In this document: in pieces, positions 9,506 through 19,113 of the stretch
Layout: every line of letters starts with the position of its first letter
Position numbering within the stretch: the first letter of the stretch is position 1
DNA from: Lachnospiraceae bacterium
Lineage (GTDB): Bacteria > Bacillota > Clostridia > Lachnospirales > Lachnospiraceae
Direction: 5' to 3'
Length of the DNA stretch: 32,188 nt
NCBI GenBank assembly: GCA_014804345.1
Contig: JAAUZZ010000024.1
Span: 1-32,188 of the forward strand
Notes under the pieces: model-generated
Databases searched by the model: none
Told to the model about the DNA's origin: nothing
Seen by the model: the letters and a program-made list of their open reading frames with translations, nothing else
Translations under genes and position numbers: made by a program

Positions 9506-10693
9506 ATGGAAAATTTAACAAAAATAATCAACAATTATATAGAAAACAATGAGAAAATCCTGACCATGATTGCAAGCAATCCGCGCGACAGGGAGAAAAT
9601 TCAAAAACTGAAAATCCGCCCGGTGTTAAAGAAGGAAGAACTTTGGTATCAGGCAGAGAGCTTTATTGGGACAAAAGTGTTTCATAAAAACATTCCGGGA
9701 AACGAGCTTGCGGATTTTGTCGCGGACGCGATGAGAAACGACTTTAAGCAGCTTGAGGCAAAAACGGAACGTCACAGTCTTATCGTACTGGTGAGTAAAA
9801 AAGGAAAAGTGACGATCAAGGAAAAAGCTGCCGCCGTTTCTTCGACAGATGCGCAGCTCCTTTCACATAACAGGACAAAACAATACATTCTCCCACAGGA
9901 CAAGCCCGTGCCGTTTCTGGTGGAGCTTGGCGTGCAGACGCCCGACGGAAAAATTGTGAATGCGAAGTACGATAAATTCCGCCAGATTAACAGATATCTC
10001 GAGTTTGTCCGGGATATTTTGCCGGCGCTTGCATATGAGGAGGGGAAGACACTCAATATCATTGATTTCGGCTGCGGTAAGTCTTATTTAACCTTTGCAT
10101 TGTACTTTTATCTCAAGGTGATGAACAAATATGACATTCGTGTCACCGGTCTTGATCTGAAGAAAGACGTTATTGCCAAGTGTCAGGCGCTTGCGGATAA
10201 ATTTGGATATGATGGGTTAAAATTCCTTGTAGGAGATATCGGCGCTTATGAGGGCGCGACAGAGGTGGACATGGTGGTGACGCTTCATGCGTGTGATACG
10301 GCGACGGACTATGCGCTTGCAAAGGCGGTAGGGTGGAATGCAAAAGTAATCTTATCCGTTCCGTGTTGCCAGCATGAACTCAACAGGCAGATTAAATGTT
10401 CCGAACTTGCGCCTGTTTTAAAGTACGGTATTATAAAAGAAAGAATGGCTGCGCTTATGACTGACGCAATTCGCGCAAATCTTTTGGAAGGTCAGGGATA
10501 TGACACGCAGCTGCTCGAATTTATTGACATGGAGAATACGCCGAAAAATCTGTTGATCAGAGCAGTGAAAAAGGAGCGTATGCGATACAAGACGGCAGCC
10601 ACACAGTTAAAGGAACTGGAACAATTTTTAAATGTCAGACCTACGCTTGAAACGCTTTTAACGGAGGACATCTATGAAAAATTCGATCAGTAA
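9506..10693 (+). CDS. Class I SAM-dependent methyltransferase (Methyltransf_32-like)
   Basis: This 395-residue protein has a helical N-terminal domain of about 170 residues followed by a Rossmann-type methyltransferase. The SAM motif is IIDFGCGKSY (about 185-194), an acidic loop follows at TGLDLKK (214-220), then VVTLHACDTATD (257-268) and VPCCQHE (285-291). The HACD and PCCQHE motifs are typical of PF13679-like enzymes related to putative RNA methyltransferases; the substrate is not known. The start was chosen because ATG 9506 directly follows a consensus promoter and no ribosome site is present, which implies leaderless translation. The 3' end overlaps the next gene by 20 bases, so the two probably form one transcript. 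Confidence 0.85.
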   Translation: MENLTKIINNYIENNEKILTMIASNPRDREKIQKLKIRPVLKKEELWYQAESFIGTKVFHKNIPGNELADFVADAMRNDFKQLEAKTERHSLIVLVSKKGKVTIKEKAAAVSSTDAQLLSHNRTKQYILPQDKPVPFLVELGVQTPDGKIVNAKYDKFRQINRYLEFVRDILPALAYEEGKTLNIIDFGCGKSYLTFALYFYLKVMNKYDIRVTGLDLKKDVIAKCQALADKFGYDGLKFLVGDIGAYEGATEVDMVVTLHACDTATDYALAKAVGWNAKVILSVPCCQHELNRQIKCSELAPVLKYGIIKERMAALMTDAIRANLLEGQGYDTQLLEFIDMENTPKNLLIRAVKKERMRYKTAATQLKELEQFLNVRPTLETLLTEDIYEKFDQ

Positions 10694-13211
10694 GGTGATT
10701 GTATGCCTTGCTGTGTTTATCCTTACCCTTTTTGTGAGCAGCAGCATTTACAATAAGGGCAATGAGGAGATGACAGCAAATATGACACAAGCGTCACTTC
10801 CGATGGTGCATATCACGACAGGCGGAAACCCGCACAATTACATGTACGGACTGCGGCAGGTGATCAACGGAAGTTTTTTCAGGGATACCATCACGCCGCT
10901 CGGCGACGGAAGAACGCTTGGTTTTACAATTGATAAATACGGAAACAGCATTGATAAAATTTCCTTTGAAGTGCGCAGCATTGACGGAGAGCGGCTTGTG
11001 GAGAGCACGCCGGTCGAGAATTATGCGGAAGACGCGGATCAGATTACCGCCACTGTAACGATTAAGGATTTGATTGAAAGTGATGTGGAGTATAACTGGA
11101 TATTGATGCTCGAAACGGGCGGGGAGGAGATTCGTTATTATACGCGCATCATAGACGGTACAGAGTACCACACGGCGCAGAAGCTTGCCTTTGTGAAGGA
11201 TTTTCATGAAAAGACCTTTGACAAGGAGCGGGCAAAAGATCTTGCGATGTACCTTGAGCCGAACGCGAAGGGAGATAACACGACGCTTAGTTTTGTGGAT
11301 ATCCATTGCAGCCTCAATCAGGTGACATGGGCGGATTTGAATGTTAAGGAGATTACCTCGCCGCAGATGATGATCAGTGAAATTGACCAAAGCACGGCAT
11401 CGATAAAGCTTTATTACAGGGTTCAGACTTCGGGAAACGGTTCATGGAATAGGGAAATTGCTACTTATAATATCGTAGAGTTTTTTCGCATAAGGTACAC
11501 GGAAGATCGAATCTATCTTCTCGATTACGAGCGCAGCATGAACCGGATTTTTGACCCCGAGGCAGATGTTTATGCAAGCAATAAAATCATGCTTGGCATT
11601 CGGAACAGCAATGTGGAGATGATGGAGAGCGACGGAGGCTCCAACCTTGCATTCATCAACGAAAACCAGCTTTTGTGCTATCATTCCGTTGACAAAAAGA
11701 TGGCGTATCTGTTCAGCTTTTATGACGGGAACGATTTGCGCAGCAGTTATGACAATCACAGTATCAAAATTTTAAATGTCGATGAAACGGGAAACGTTAT
11801 GTTTATCGTGTACGGCTATATGAACCGAGGCAGACATGAGGGCAGTATCGGCGTGGAGATTTATGAGTATAACGGTATGCTGAACACTGTGGAAGAACTG
11901 ATGTTTATACCGTATGACAAGTCGTTTGCGACGCTCAAGACAGATGTAGATCAGCTCTCTTATATCAATAAAAGCGGTGTGTTTTATATTTATCTTGACG
12001 GAGAGATTTTGGCGGTCAGTCTGATTGAGCGTACAAGCAGCGTGGTGGCGGATAATCTTCAGCAGGGAAGTTTTCAGGTGTCTGCAAGCAACAAGATGCT
12101 TGTGTGGCAGAATTCGGAGGACGCGTACGACTGCACAAGGCTTATCACCATGGATCTGAATACGGGAGACAGAGGCGAGATCAGGGCGACGGGCAGCGAC
12201 AGGCTTTTGCCGCTGGGCTTTATCAACGAGGATTTAATTTACGGTGTGGCAAGGTACGACGATATTGATATGGACGTTTCGGGCGCGGTTATTTTTCTGA
12301 TGTACGCTGTGTATATCCAAGATGAGCGGGGGAATATCTTAAAGACATATGAGCACGAAAGCGACGGGCTTTACGTCACGGGAGCGACGATTGCAGACAA
12401 TCTCATTACGCTTACAAGGGTGGTAAAAGATGAGGAAACAGGCAGCTATACGGAGAGCGATCCGGACCAGATTGTGAATAACGTGGTGGAGGATAACGGG
12501 TACAATTCTTCGGAGGTTGTTGCCACACAAAACTATGAAAATATTGTACAGCTTGTTTTGAAGAATGTGATAGAGCCAAAGAAACTCAAACACACGCTGC
12601 CGCTTCTTTTGATGTTTGAAGGTTCGAGGGAGATGAAGATTGAAATCGAACACCCCATAAACCGTTACTATGTATATGGTAAATATGGCATAGACGGAAC
12701 CTTTACACACGAAGCGGACGCGATTAATCTTGCGTACGCAATCAACGGTACGGTTGTAGACGAGAATGGTGATTATATTTGGAAAAAGACCTCGCGCAGC
12801 ACGAGAAATCAGATTATGGCGATTACGGGAAAGACGGTCGAGGAGGACAGCACAGAGCTTGCCGCATGTCTTGAAACCATACTGGAGTTTGAGGGCGTTG
12901 TAAAAAATGTTCAGCCGCTGCTTGACCGCGGCAAGAGTGTCACGCAGATTTTAGAGGAAAACCTAAACGACACAAGGGCGTTGGAGCTTCGGGGTGTGAG
13001 CCTTGATGCGGTTTTGTATTATGTCAACAAGGATATTCCCGTGCTTGTGAATTTTGAGGACGGGCGGGCAATGCTGCTGATCGGATTTAACGAGTTGAAC
13101 GTGGTGGTTATGAATCCCGCTACGGGCACGGTCTATAAAATCGGAATGAATGATGCGACAAACATGTTTTTACAGAATAGGAATGCGTTTGTGACGTATA
13201 TTCGAAAGTAG
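10674..13211 (+). CDS. Large membrane-anchored extracellular protein with degenerate C39-like C-terminus
   Basis: The 845-residue protein has a single N-terminal hydrophobic segment (about residues 7-24, ISKVIVCLAVFILTLFVSS) that could be a signal anchor; the rest is soluble and mostly beta-rich with many aromatic and acidic residues, so it is probably displayed outside the membrane. The last ~120 residues resemble a peptidase C39-like fold: C732 in ELAACLETILEFEGV sits where the catalytic cysteine would be, followed by GKSVTQILEENLN, DIPVLVNF and MLLIGFNELNVVVMNPATG. The usual histidine before the IGF strand and the aspartate (DP) are replaced (AMLLIGF, MNP), so it may be a pseudo-peptidase. 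The ribosome site GGAGG lies 8 bases upstream, inside the methyltransferase gene. Family otherwise not recognised. Confidence 0.7.
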   Translation: MKNSISKVIVCLAVFILTLFVSSSIYNKGNEEMTANMTQASLPMVHITTGGNPHNYMYGLRQVINGSFFRDTITPLGDGRTLGFTIDKYGNSIDKISFEVRSIDGERLVESTPVENYAEDADQITATVTIKDLIESDVEYNWILMLETGGEEIRYYTRIIDGTEYHTAQKLAFVKDFHEKTFDKERAKDLAMYLEPNAKGDNTTLSFVDIHCSLNQVTWADLNVKEITSPQMMISEIDQSTASIKLYYRVQTSGNGSWNREIATYNIVEFFRIRYTEDRIYLLDYERSMNRIFDPEADVYASNKIMLGIRNSNVEMMESDGGSNLAFINENQLLCYHSVDKKMAYLFSFYDGNDLRSSYDNHSIKILNVDETGNVMFIVYGYMNRGRHEGSIGVEIYEYNGMLNTVEELMFIPYDKSFATLKTDVDQLSYINKSGVFYIYLDGEILAVSLIERTSSVVADNLQQGSFQVSASNKMLVWQNSEDAYDCTRLITMDLNTGDRGEIRATGSDRLLPLGFINEDLIYGVARYDDIDMDVSGAVIFLMYAVYIQDERGNILKTYEHESDGLYVTGATIADNLITLTRVVKDEETGSYTESDPDQIVNNVVEDNGYNSSEVVATQNYENIVQLVLKNVIEPKKLKHTLPLLLMFEGSREMKIEIEHPINRYYVYGKYGIDGTFTHEADAINLAYAINGTVVDENGDYIWKKTSRSTRNQIMAITGKTVEEDSTELAACLETILEFEGVVKNVQPLLDRGKSVTQILEENLNDTRALELRGVSLDAVLYYVNKDIPVLVNFEDGRAMLLIGFNELNVVVMNPATGTVYKIGMNDATNMFLQNRNAFVTYIRK

Positions 13212-13270
13212 CGATCGGCGAATTTGCAACTGCATGATAATTGTGTGAAAAAAGGCAAAGAATCGGGGAC

Positions 13271-13299
13271 TACACAAGCGCGAAAAAGTGTGCTATAAT
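13271..13299 (+). promoter_or_regulatory. ileS promoter
   Basis: TACACA at 13271-13276, a 17-base spacer and TATAAT at 13294-13299 with TG at 13291-13292. The predicted 5' leader is only about 55-60 bases, too short for a T-box. The ribosome site AAGGAG precedes ATG 13362. Confidence 0.7.
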
Positions 13300-13361
13300 A
13301 ATGCGTAATGTCGCAATAGAAAGAAAAAGAATAAGAATCATCAGATGAAGGAGATAAAATA

Positions 13362-16300
13362 ATGTATCAAAAAGTTTCAACAAACATGAATTTTGTGGAC
13401 CGCGAAAAAGAGGTCGAGAAGTTTTGGAAGGACAACGATATTTTCAAAAAGAGTATGGAAAGCCGCAAGCAGGGCGAAACATACACATTTTATGACGGAC
13501 CGCCTACGGCAAACGGAAAGCCGCATATTGGGCATGTGTTGACGCGCGTGATCAAGGATATGATTCCGCGTTACAGAACAATGAAAGGCTATATGGTTCC
13601 GAGAAAGGCGGGCTGGGATACGCACGGACTTCCTGTGGAGCTTGAGGTTGAACGACTGCTCGGCTTAAACGGCAAGGAGCAGATCGAAGAGTACGGCATG
13701 GAGCCGTTCATCAAAAAGTGTAAAGAATCCGTATGGAAATACAAAGGAATGTGGGAAGATTTCTCCGGCACAGTCGGTTTCTGGGCGGATATGGACGATC
13801 CTTATGTCACTTATCATGATGACTTTATCGAGTCGGAGTGGTGGGCGTTAAAGGAGATTTGGGACAAAAAGCTGTTGTATAAAGGCTTTAAGATTGTGCC
13901 TTACTGTCCTCGTTGCGGAACACCGCTTTCTTCGCAGGAGGTTGCGCAGGGATATAAGACGGTCAAGGAGCGTTCCGCAGTTGTGCGTTTTAAGGTTGTG
14001 GGCGAGGATGCATATTTTCTTGCATGGACAACCACACCGTGGACTCTGCCGTCAAACGTAGCGCTCTGCGTCAATCCTGACGAAACCTATTGCAAGGTAA
14101 AAGCAGTGGACGGTTATATCTATTATATGGCGGAGGCGCTGCTTGACAAGGTGCTTGGGAAGCTCGCGGAAAACGAGGGCGATAAGACATATGAGGTTTT
14201 GGAAACCTATAAAGGAACGGATTTAGAGAAAAAAGAGTACGAGCCGCTGTTTGATTTTGCGGCGGGCATTATCGAAAAGCAGCGCAAGAAAGCGCATTTC
14301 ATCACATGCGACAATTATGTTACAATGACAGACGGTACGGGTATCGTACATATTGCGCCTGCATTCGGTGAGGACGATGCGCAGGTCGGCAGAAAGTATG
14401 ACCTTCCGTTTGTGCAGCTTGTAAACGGCAAGGGTGAGATGACTGAGGAGACATCTTACGCGGGCGTGTTTGTTAAGAAAGCGGATCCAATGGTATTAAA
14501 GGATTTAGAGGACAAAGGACTTTTGTTTGACGCGCCGAAATTTGAGCATGATTATCCGCACTGCTGGAGATGCGACACACCGCTGATCTATTATGCGCGT
14601 GAGTCATGGTTTATCAAGATGACAGCCGTGAAGGATGATTTGGTAAGAAACAATAATACCGTAAATTGGATTCCTGAGTCAATCGGCAAGGGACGTTTCG
14701 GTGACTGGCTTGAAAATATTCAGGACTGGGGCATTTCGCGGAACCGTTACTGGGGTACGCCGCTTAATGTATGGGAGTGCGAGTGCGGTCATCAGGAGTG
14801 CATTGGCAGCAGACAGGAGCTTGCGGACAGGAGCGGAAATCCCGATGCCGCAAAGGTAGAGCTTCACAGACCGTATATTGATGAAGTGACCTTAAAGTGC
14901 CCGGACTGCGGTAGGGACATGCACAGAGTTCCGGAGGTTATCGACTGTTGGTTTGATTCCGGTGCGATGCCGTTTGCACAGCATCATTATCCGTTTGAAA
15001 ATAAAGAATTATTCGAACAACAGTTTCCTGCACAGTTTATCTCCGAGGCAGTAGACCAGACACGTGGCTGGTTCTATTCGCTGATGGCGGAGTCTACACT
15101 TTTGTTTAACAAGTCGCCTTATGAGAATGTGATTGTGCTTGGTCATGTACAGGATGAGAACGGCCAGAAGATGAGCAAGTCAAAGGGCAACGCGGTCGAT
15201 CCGTTTGAGGCGCTTGAAACGTATGGCGCGGATGCGATTCGCTGGTATTTCTATGTAAATTCCGCTCCGTGGCTGCCGAATCGTTTCCATGGCAAGGCGG
15301 TTCAGGAAGGACAGCGGAAATTCATGGGTACGCTTTGGAATACCTATGCATTCTTTGTGCTTTATGCAAATATTGATCAGTTTGACGCGACGAAATATAC
15401 AAACTATACTTCGTATAGTTCAGAATATGATCAGCTTCCCGTTATGGATAAATGGCTTTTGTCAAAGCTAAATACCGTAGTCGGTGAGGTGGACAACAAT
15501 CTTGACAATTACCGTATCCCCGAGGCTGCAAGAGCATTGCAGGAGTTTGTGGATGAAATGAGTAATTGGTATGTAAGACGCAGCCGTGAACGTTTCTGGG
15601 CAAAGGGCATGGAGCAGGACAAGATTAATGCGTACATGACGCTTTACACGGCACTTGTGACGATTTCCAAAGCAGCAGCGCCGATGATACCGTTTATGAC
15701 GGAGGACATTTACAGAAACCTCGTTTGCAGCATTGACAAGAATGCGCCAGAAAGCATTCATCTGTGTGATTTCCCGACTGTGGACGAGAAGCTAATCGAC
15801 AAGCAGCTCGAGGCGGATATGGAGGCGCTCTTAAAGACAGTAGTCATGGGGCGCGCGTGCAGAAATACGGCAAATATCAAGAACAGACAACCGATCAGTA
15901 CAATGTTCATCAAGGCGCCGTTTACGCTTGGCGAGTTCTATCAGGAGATTATCGAGGATGAGCTGAATGTCAAGAAGGTTGTGTTTACGGATGATGTGAG
16001 AGAGTTTACAACATACACCTTTAAGCCACAGCTTAAGACTGTTGGACCAAAATACGGCAAGCAGCTTGGCGGTATCAAGGAGAAGCTTTCATCAATTGAC
16101 GGAAATGCTGCAATGGACGAACTCAAGGCAAACGGTTTTATCACTTTTGACGTGAGCGGTACGGAAGTGAAGCTTGCGGAGGAAGATCTGCTGATCGATA
16201 TTTCGCAGAAGGAAGGCTATGTCACGGAAGCGGACAATACCGTGACAGTTGTGCTTGATACCAATCTCACGGATGAACTCATTGAGGAAGGCTTTGTCTA

Positions 16301-16532
16301 TGAGGTCATCAGCAAGATCCAGACGATGCGTAAGGATTCGGATTTCGAAGTTATGGATCACATTGTGGTTTACATCAGTGGAAACGATAAAATTGCAGAT
16401 GTGGTAAAGAAAAACGCGGACGCGATCGGTGAGAAGGTTCTTGCAAATGCAATTCAGTATGAGAATGGCGGAAACGCGAAAGAATGGAACGTCAACGGCG
16501 AGAAGGTCGTGATTGGCGTGGAGCGCGTTTAA
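13362..16532 (+). CDS. ileS: Isoleucyl-tRNA synthetase, long (type 2-like) form
   Basis: This enzyme charges tRNA-Ile. The 1056 residues carry HIGH at 55-58, KMSKS at 603-607, the CP1 editing domain including GWDTHGLPVELEVE near 86-99 and TTTPWTLPSN, and Cys pairs such as CPRCG and CPDCG. The length and the GLPVELEVE form fit the eukaryotic-like type 2 enzymes (about 1030-1060 residues) rather than type 1 (about 920-940). Type 2 enzymes are known to be less sensitive to mupirocin; that property here is inference. It stands alone with its own promoter and terminator. No T-box leader is present, unlike many Bacillota ileS genes. Confidence 0.96.
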   Translation: MYQKVSTNMNFVDREKEVEKFWKDNDIFKKSMESRKQGETYTFYDGPPTANGKPHIGHVLTRVIKDMIPRYRTMKGYMVPRKAGWDTHGLPVELEVERLLGLNGKEQIEEYGMEPFIKKCKESVWKYKGMWEDFSGTVGFWADMDDPYVTYHDDFIESEWWALKEIWDKKLLYKGFKIVPYCPRCGTPLSSQEVAQGYKTVKERSAVVRFKVVGEDAYFLAWTTTPWTLPSNVALCVNPDETYCKVKAVDGYIYYMAEALLDKVLGKLAENEGDKTYEVLETYKGTDLEKKEYEPLFDFAAGIIEKQRKKAHFITCDNYVTMTDGTGIVHIAPAFGEDDAQVGRKYDLPFVQLVNGKGEMTEETSYAGVFVKKADPMVLKDLEDKGLLFDAPKFEHDYPHCWRCDTPLIYYARESWFIKMTAVKDDLVRNNNTVNWIPESIGKGRFGDWLENIQDWGISRNRYWGTPLNVWECECGHQECIGSRQELADRSGNPDAAKVELHRPYIDEVTLKCPDCGRDMHRVPEVIDCWFDSGAMPFAQHHYPFENKELFEQQFPAQFISEAVDQTRGWFYSLMAESTLLFNKSPYENVIVLGHVQDENGQKMSKSKGNAVDPFEALETYGADAIRWYFYVNSAPWLPNRFHGKAVQEGQRKFMGTLWNTYAFFVLYANIDQFDATKYTNYTSYSSEYDQLPVMDKWLLSKLNTVVGEVDNNLDNYRIPEAARALQEFVDEMSNWYVRRSRERFWAKGMEQDKINAYMTLYTALVTISKAAAPMIPFMTEDIYRNLVCSIDKNAPESIHLCDFPTVDEKLIDKQLEADMEALLKTVVMGRACRNTANIKNRQPISTMFIKAPFTLGEFYQEIIEDELNVKKVVFTDDVREFTTYTFKPQLKTVGPKYGKQLGGIKEKLSSIDGNAAMDELKANGFITFDVSGTEVKLAEEDLLIDISQKEGYVTEADNTVTVVLDTNLTDELIEEGFVYEVISKIQTMRKDSDFEVMDHIVVYISGNDKIADVVKKNADAIGEKVLANAIQYENGGNAKEWNVNGEKVVIGVERV

Positions 16533-16561
16533 TCTTGTTTTGTTGAATAAGAAAAATTAAG

Positions 16562-16616
16562 AAATCCCACATACAGTTTTGGTGATGAATATCGTCATGA
16601 CTGCATGTGGGGTTTT
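16562..16616 (+). terminator. Rho-independent terminator after ileS
   Basis: CCCACATACAGT (16566-16577) pairs with ACTGCATGTGGG (16600-16611) with one G-T pair, loop of 22 bases, extended by AAAT/GTTT and followed by TTTT at 16613-16616. Confidence 0.8.
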
Positions 16617-16620
16617 AATG

Positions 16621-16693
16621 TTGGTTAATAAAATTGAATATTATTTAATAACCAATCAATTGTTTTGCCCCTTAATCTTTGCTATGCTATAAA
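16621..16693 (+). promoter_or_regulatory. Promoter and possible operator of the XRE-TPR gene
   Basis: TTGCCC at 16665-16670, a 17-base spacer and TATAAA at 16688-16693 form a good sigma-A promoter about 40 bases before the ATG. Just upstream, TTGGTTA (16621-16627) and TAACCAA (16649-16655) form an inverted repeat that could be an operator, possibly for autoregulation; this last point is inference. Confidence 0.6.
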
Positions 16694-16734
16694 TATCAAA
16701 AGCTTTTGTGAAAAAATTCATAGGAGGCAATACT

Positions 16735-17775
16735 ATGCAGATTGGAAAGGTAATCAGAACATACAGAAAACAAAAAGACATGACACAGGAGGAAATGGCA
16801 AACAGACTGGGCGTTACGACACCCGCTGTCAATAAGTGGGAGAACGGCGTTTCGCAGCCCGATATTGGGTTGCTTGCACCGATTGCAAGATTATTGGGGA
16901 TATCATTGGACGAATTGTTATCGTTTCACGAGGAGCTTTCGGCTGATGAGATTAATAATATCATTAAAGAACTTGATGCAAAACTGGAAACGGAGGCATA
17001 TGCCGAAGTTTTTCAGTGGGCAGAAAGCATATTGCAGGAATATCCAAATTGCAATCAGCTCATTTGGCAGGTGGCGGTTGTCTTGGATGCCGGACGCTTA
17101 GTGCGAACAGTAGAAAATGCGCAGCAGTATGACGAGTCGATCAATCGGTATTATCAGACTGTGTTAGAGGATGAGGATCCGCAGATCAAAAAGAATGCTG
17201 CGGATTCGTTGTTTGGTTTTTACATCAGAAAAGAGGAGTATGACAAAGCGGAAAGCTATTTGCAGTATTTTTCACAGGACGATCCTGTACGGCAGCTAAG
17301 GCAGGCGACGGTTTATACACATAAAGGAATGGAAGAAGAAGCCTGTAAAATATATGAAAAATTACTGTTTTCGGGGTACCAGATCTTGAATCAGGCGCTA
17401 AGCATGCTCTATTTGATTTCGATGAAGAAAGAGGATCATGAAAGGGCAAAACGGTATCTGGATAAGCAGAGTGAAATGGCAAAGACTTTCGAGATGGGAA
17501 AATACAATGAAATGGCAGGTTATCTTGATTTTGCCGTCGCGCAAAAGGACGTTGCGGGGACACTTCGGATTGTAAAAGAATTGATGTCCAATATCGAAAC
17601 AATCAGAAATTGTACAAATTCTTTCTTATATGAACATTTGGAATACCAGCCGTTAGAGCAGTCTTTTTATGATAATCTAAAGAAAAAATTACTCGATAAT
17701 TTTAAAACCGACGAAAGTCTTGCGTATATGAAGGAATGCGATGCGTGGGAGCGCATTTTGCAAGGGGAATTTTAG
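16735..17775 (+). CDS. XRE-family regulator with C-terminal TPR-like helices
   Basis: The 346-residue protein begins with a helix-turn-helix of the Cro/CI type (IGKVIRTYRKQKDMTQEEMANRLGVTTPAVNKWENG, shown in parts: MTQEEMANRLGV and TPAVNKWENG). The rest is a string of helical repeats (EVFQWAESILQEYPN, EYDKAESYLQYF and similar) that look like TPRs, a layout seen in regulators that respond to peptides or protein partners. An in-frame GTG at 16708 exists, but AGGAGG at 16722-16727 is ideally placed for ATG 16735. It is monocistronic, between the ileS terminator and a convergent hairpin. Target genes are unknown. Confidence 0.88.
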   Translation: MQIGKVIRTYRKQKDMTQEEMANRLGVTTPAVNKWENGVSQPDIGLLAPIARLLGISLDELLSFHEELSADEINNIIKELDAKLETEAYAEVFQWAESILQEYPNCNQLIWQVAVVLDAGRLVRTVENAQQYDESINRYYQTVLEDEDPQIKKNAADSLFGFYIRKEEYDKAESYLQYFSQDDPVRQLRQATVYTHKGMEEEACKIYEKLLFSGYQILNQALSMLYLISMKKEDHERAKRYLDKQSEMAKTFEMGKYNEMAGYLDFAVAQKDVAGTLRIVKELMSNIETIRNCTNSFLYEHLEYQPLEQSFYDNLKKKLLDNFKTDESLAYMKECDAWERILQGEF

Positions 17776-17791
17776 AGAACGGAAGGAAAGG

Positions 17792-17829
17792 TTTTGGAGT
17801 GGAATCTACACTGTAGTTTCCACTCCGTT
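17792..17829. terminator. Bidirectional terminator between convergent genes
   Basis: GGAGTGGAA (17796-17804) pairs with TTCCACTCC (17818-17826); the loop contains CTACA/TGTAG, which can extend the stem. TTTT precedes the left arm and GTTT follows the right arm, giving U-tracts in both directions. The stop codon of the minus-strand gene (17806-17808) lies within the loop. Confidence 0.8.
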
Positions 17830-19113
17830 TAAATTAATATGCTCATTTTCTTCCATCGGTATCAGCAGATACTTCTGACCATCTATGGTCTGTGCTTTGA
17901 CTTGCTCCGCTTTATCGGGTTTCATCCGCAAGAATACTTCTGCCCAGTTTTTGGCTTCTTCGGGATCAAGGGGAGCTTCCATTTTTACAAGCGTTTCAAT
18001 CTGCTCCGTTTTTTCAAGGTTTTCCTGCTTGGTATCGTTTAGCTCCTGTTTTAATGTGGCAACTTCTTCCAGCAGCTTGATTTCTTTCTTTTCCTTGTTA
18101 TTTTTCTCAATCGCTTTTTCGTTCACAAGATTTTTCACCGCGGGAGGCTGGTCGCTGAACTCTTCCGTCAAATGGCTTTGTATCAGCGCAACTGTGGCAT
18201 CGGGGATTTCACTGTTGGCGAGCACATCTTTGATCATTTCGGGAGTCAGAGTAAGATCTTCGGGCTCGATGATGACTAAATCTTCCAAAGCCGCCTCATG
18301 TTCTTCCACAATATCATTCAGCTTTTCTTGAATATCAAGGAGCATTCCGTCGCTGTCTTCAATAATAGGAGCAATGGCAGCCTTCACAATACTGCCAAAA
18401 GTATTCTGCTCCTCCGTTGCAGTGCGTTTTGCGCCGCAGCCTAACGCTGTTTCAATAAAATCCCTGTGAGAGTCCTTCGCGTCACGCACATAATATGTAA
18501 GCGAGTGAATGTCGGTCGAGCGTTCCACAAACGATGGGAACAAAAATCCTACGTCGGGCATACCGACAACACGATCCTGAATGCGCACACCAATACGGTT
18601 TTCGTCCGCGCGGTAGCCAAGCCCCGGCTTTGAGAGATTGACAGGGCAGATGGCGCACAGAAGATATGTAAATACTTCTTCCGATTCGTCTATTTTCAGT
18701 TCGTCATTTGTTTTCGTGATCACGTCATACGCGTCATGAAAGATTAAAATCAGATAATTTCCGACGTAATCGTAATTTTCAATGATCATGTCATAGAGAT
18801 GTTCAAGCAAATCGGGGTTTTTTAATCCGCTTTCACGAAGTCCCAACAGATACTGCTGTTTTCCGCCGCTTTCCTCTTCGTTCTTTGCAAACTTGAGCTC
18901 CAAAAGATTGTTTCCGATCGTACCGGAAAGCGCTTTTTTCGCAATCTCCAAGTATTTATAAAATTCTTCGTCGTCCAGATTCAAAAAGGTTTCATTCAGT
19001 TCTACGATTTTATTTTTATTGGAATCCACATAACAGCCGCACATTCTCGTGATGGTGCAGTTTTCCTTTTTGAAACGACGTTTTAGCTCTAAGATGTCCC
19101 TGTTTCTTAGCAT
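17806..19113 (-). CDS. DUF4317 family protein
   Basis: This 435-residue protein begins MLRNRDILELKRRFKKENCTITRMCGCYVD (in parts: LKRRFKKENCTITRMCGCYV), a start I recognise from DUF4317 proteins of Lachnospiraceae and related Clostridia. The central part contains GIRIQDRVVGMPDVGFLFPSF-like text (VGMPDVGFLFPSFVERSTD), and the C-terminal third has a long coiled-coil (NEKAIEKNNKEKKEIKLLEEVATLKQEL region). No signal peptide or membrane segment is seen. Function unknown. The ribosome site GGAGGA lies 7-8 bases before the ATG. It is monocistronic, ends in a shared hairpin with the XRE gene, and has a 199-base upstream spacer. Confidence 0.88.
   Translation of the reverse strand: MLRNRDILELKRRFKKENCTITRMCGCYVDSNKNKIVELNETFLNLDDEEFYKYLEIAKKALSGTIGNNLLELKFAKNEEESGGKQQYLLGLRESGLKNPDLLEHLYDMIIENYDYVGNYLILIFHDAYDVITKTNDELKIDESEEVFTYLLCAICPVNLSKPGLGYRADENRIGVRIQDRVVGMPDVGFLFPSFVERSTDIHSLTYYVRDAKDSHRDFIETALGCGAKRTATEEQNTFGSIVKAAIAPIIEDSDGMLLDIQEKLNDIVEEHEAALEDLVIIEPEDLTLTPEMIKDVLANSEIPDATVALIQSHLTEEFSDQPPAVKNLVNEKAIEKNNKEKKEIKLLEEVATLKQELNDTKQENLEKTEQIETLVKMEAPLDPEEAKNWAEVFLRMKPDKAEQVKAQTIDGQKYLLIPMEENEHINLNGVETTV

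Noticed and set aside
13212-13361. T-box riboswitch before ileS
   Set aside because: The promoter at 13271-13299 leaves about 60 bases of leader, and no T-box sequence or terminator hairpin is seen.
17885-18331. Plus-strand Ser/Phe-rich ORF opposite the DUF4317 gene
   Set aside because: The Ser-rich text mirrors the Glu/Lys-rich coiled-coil on the other strand; no promoter or ribosome site.
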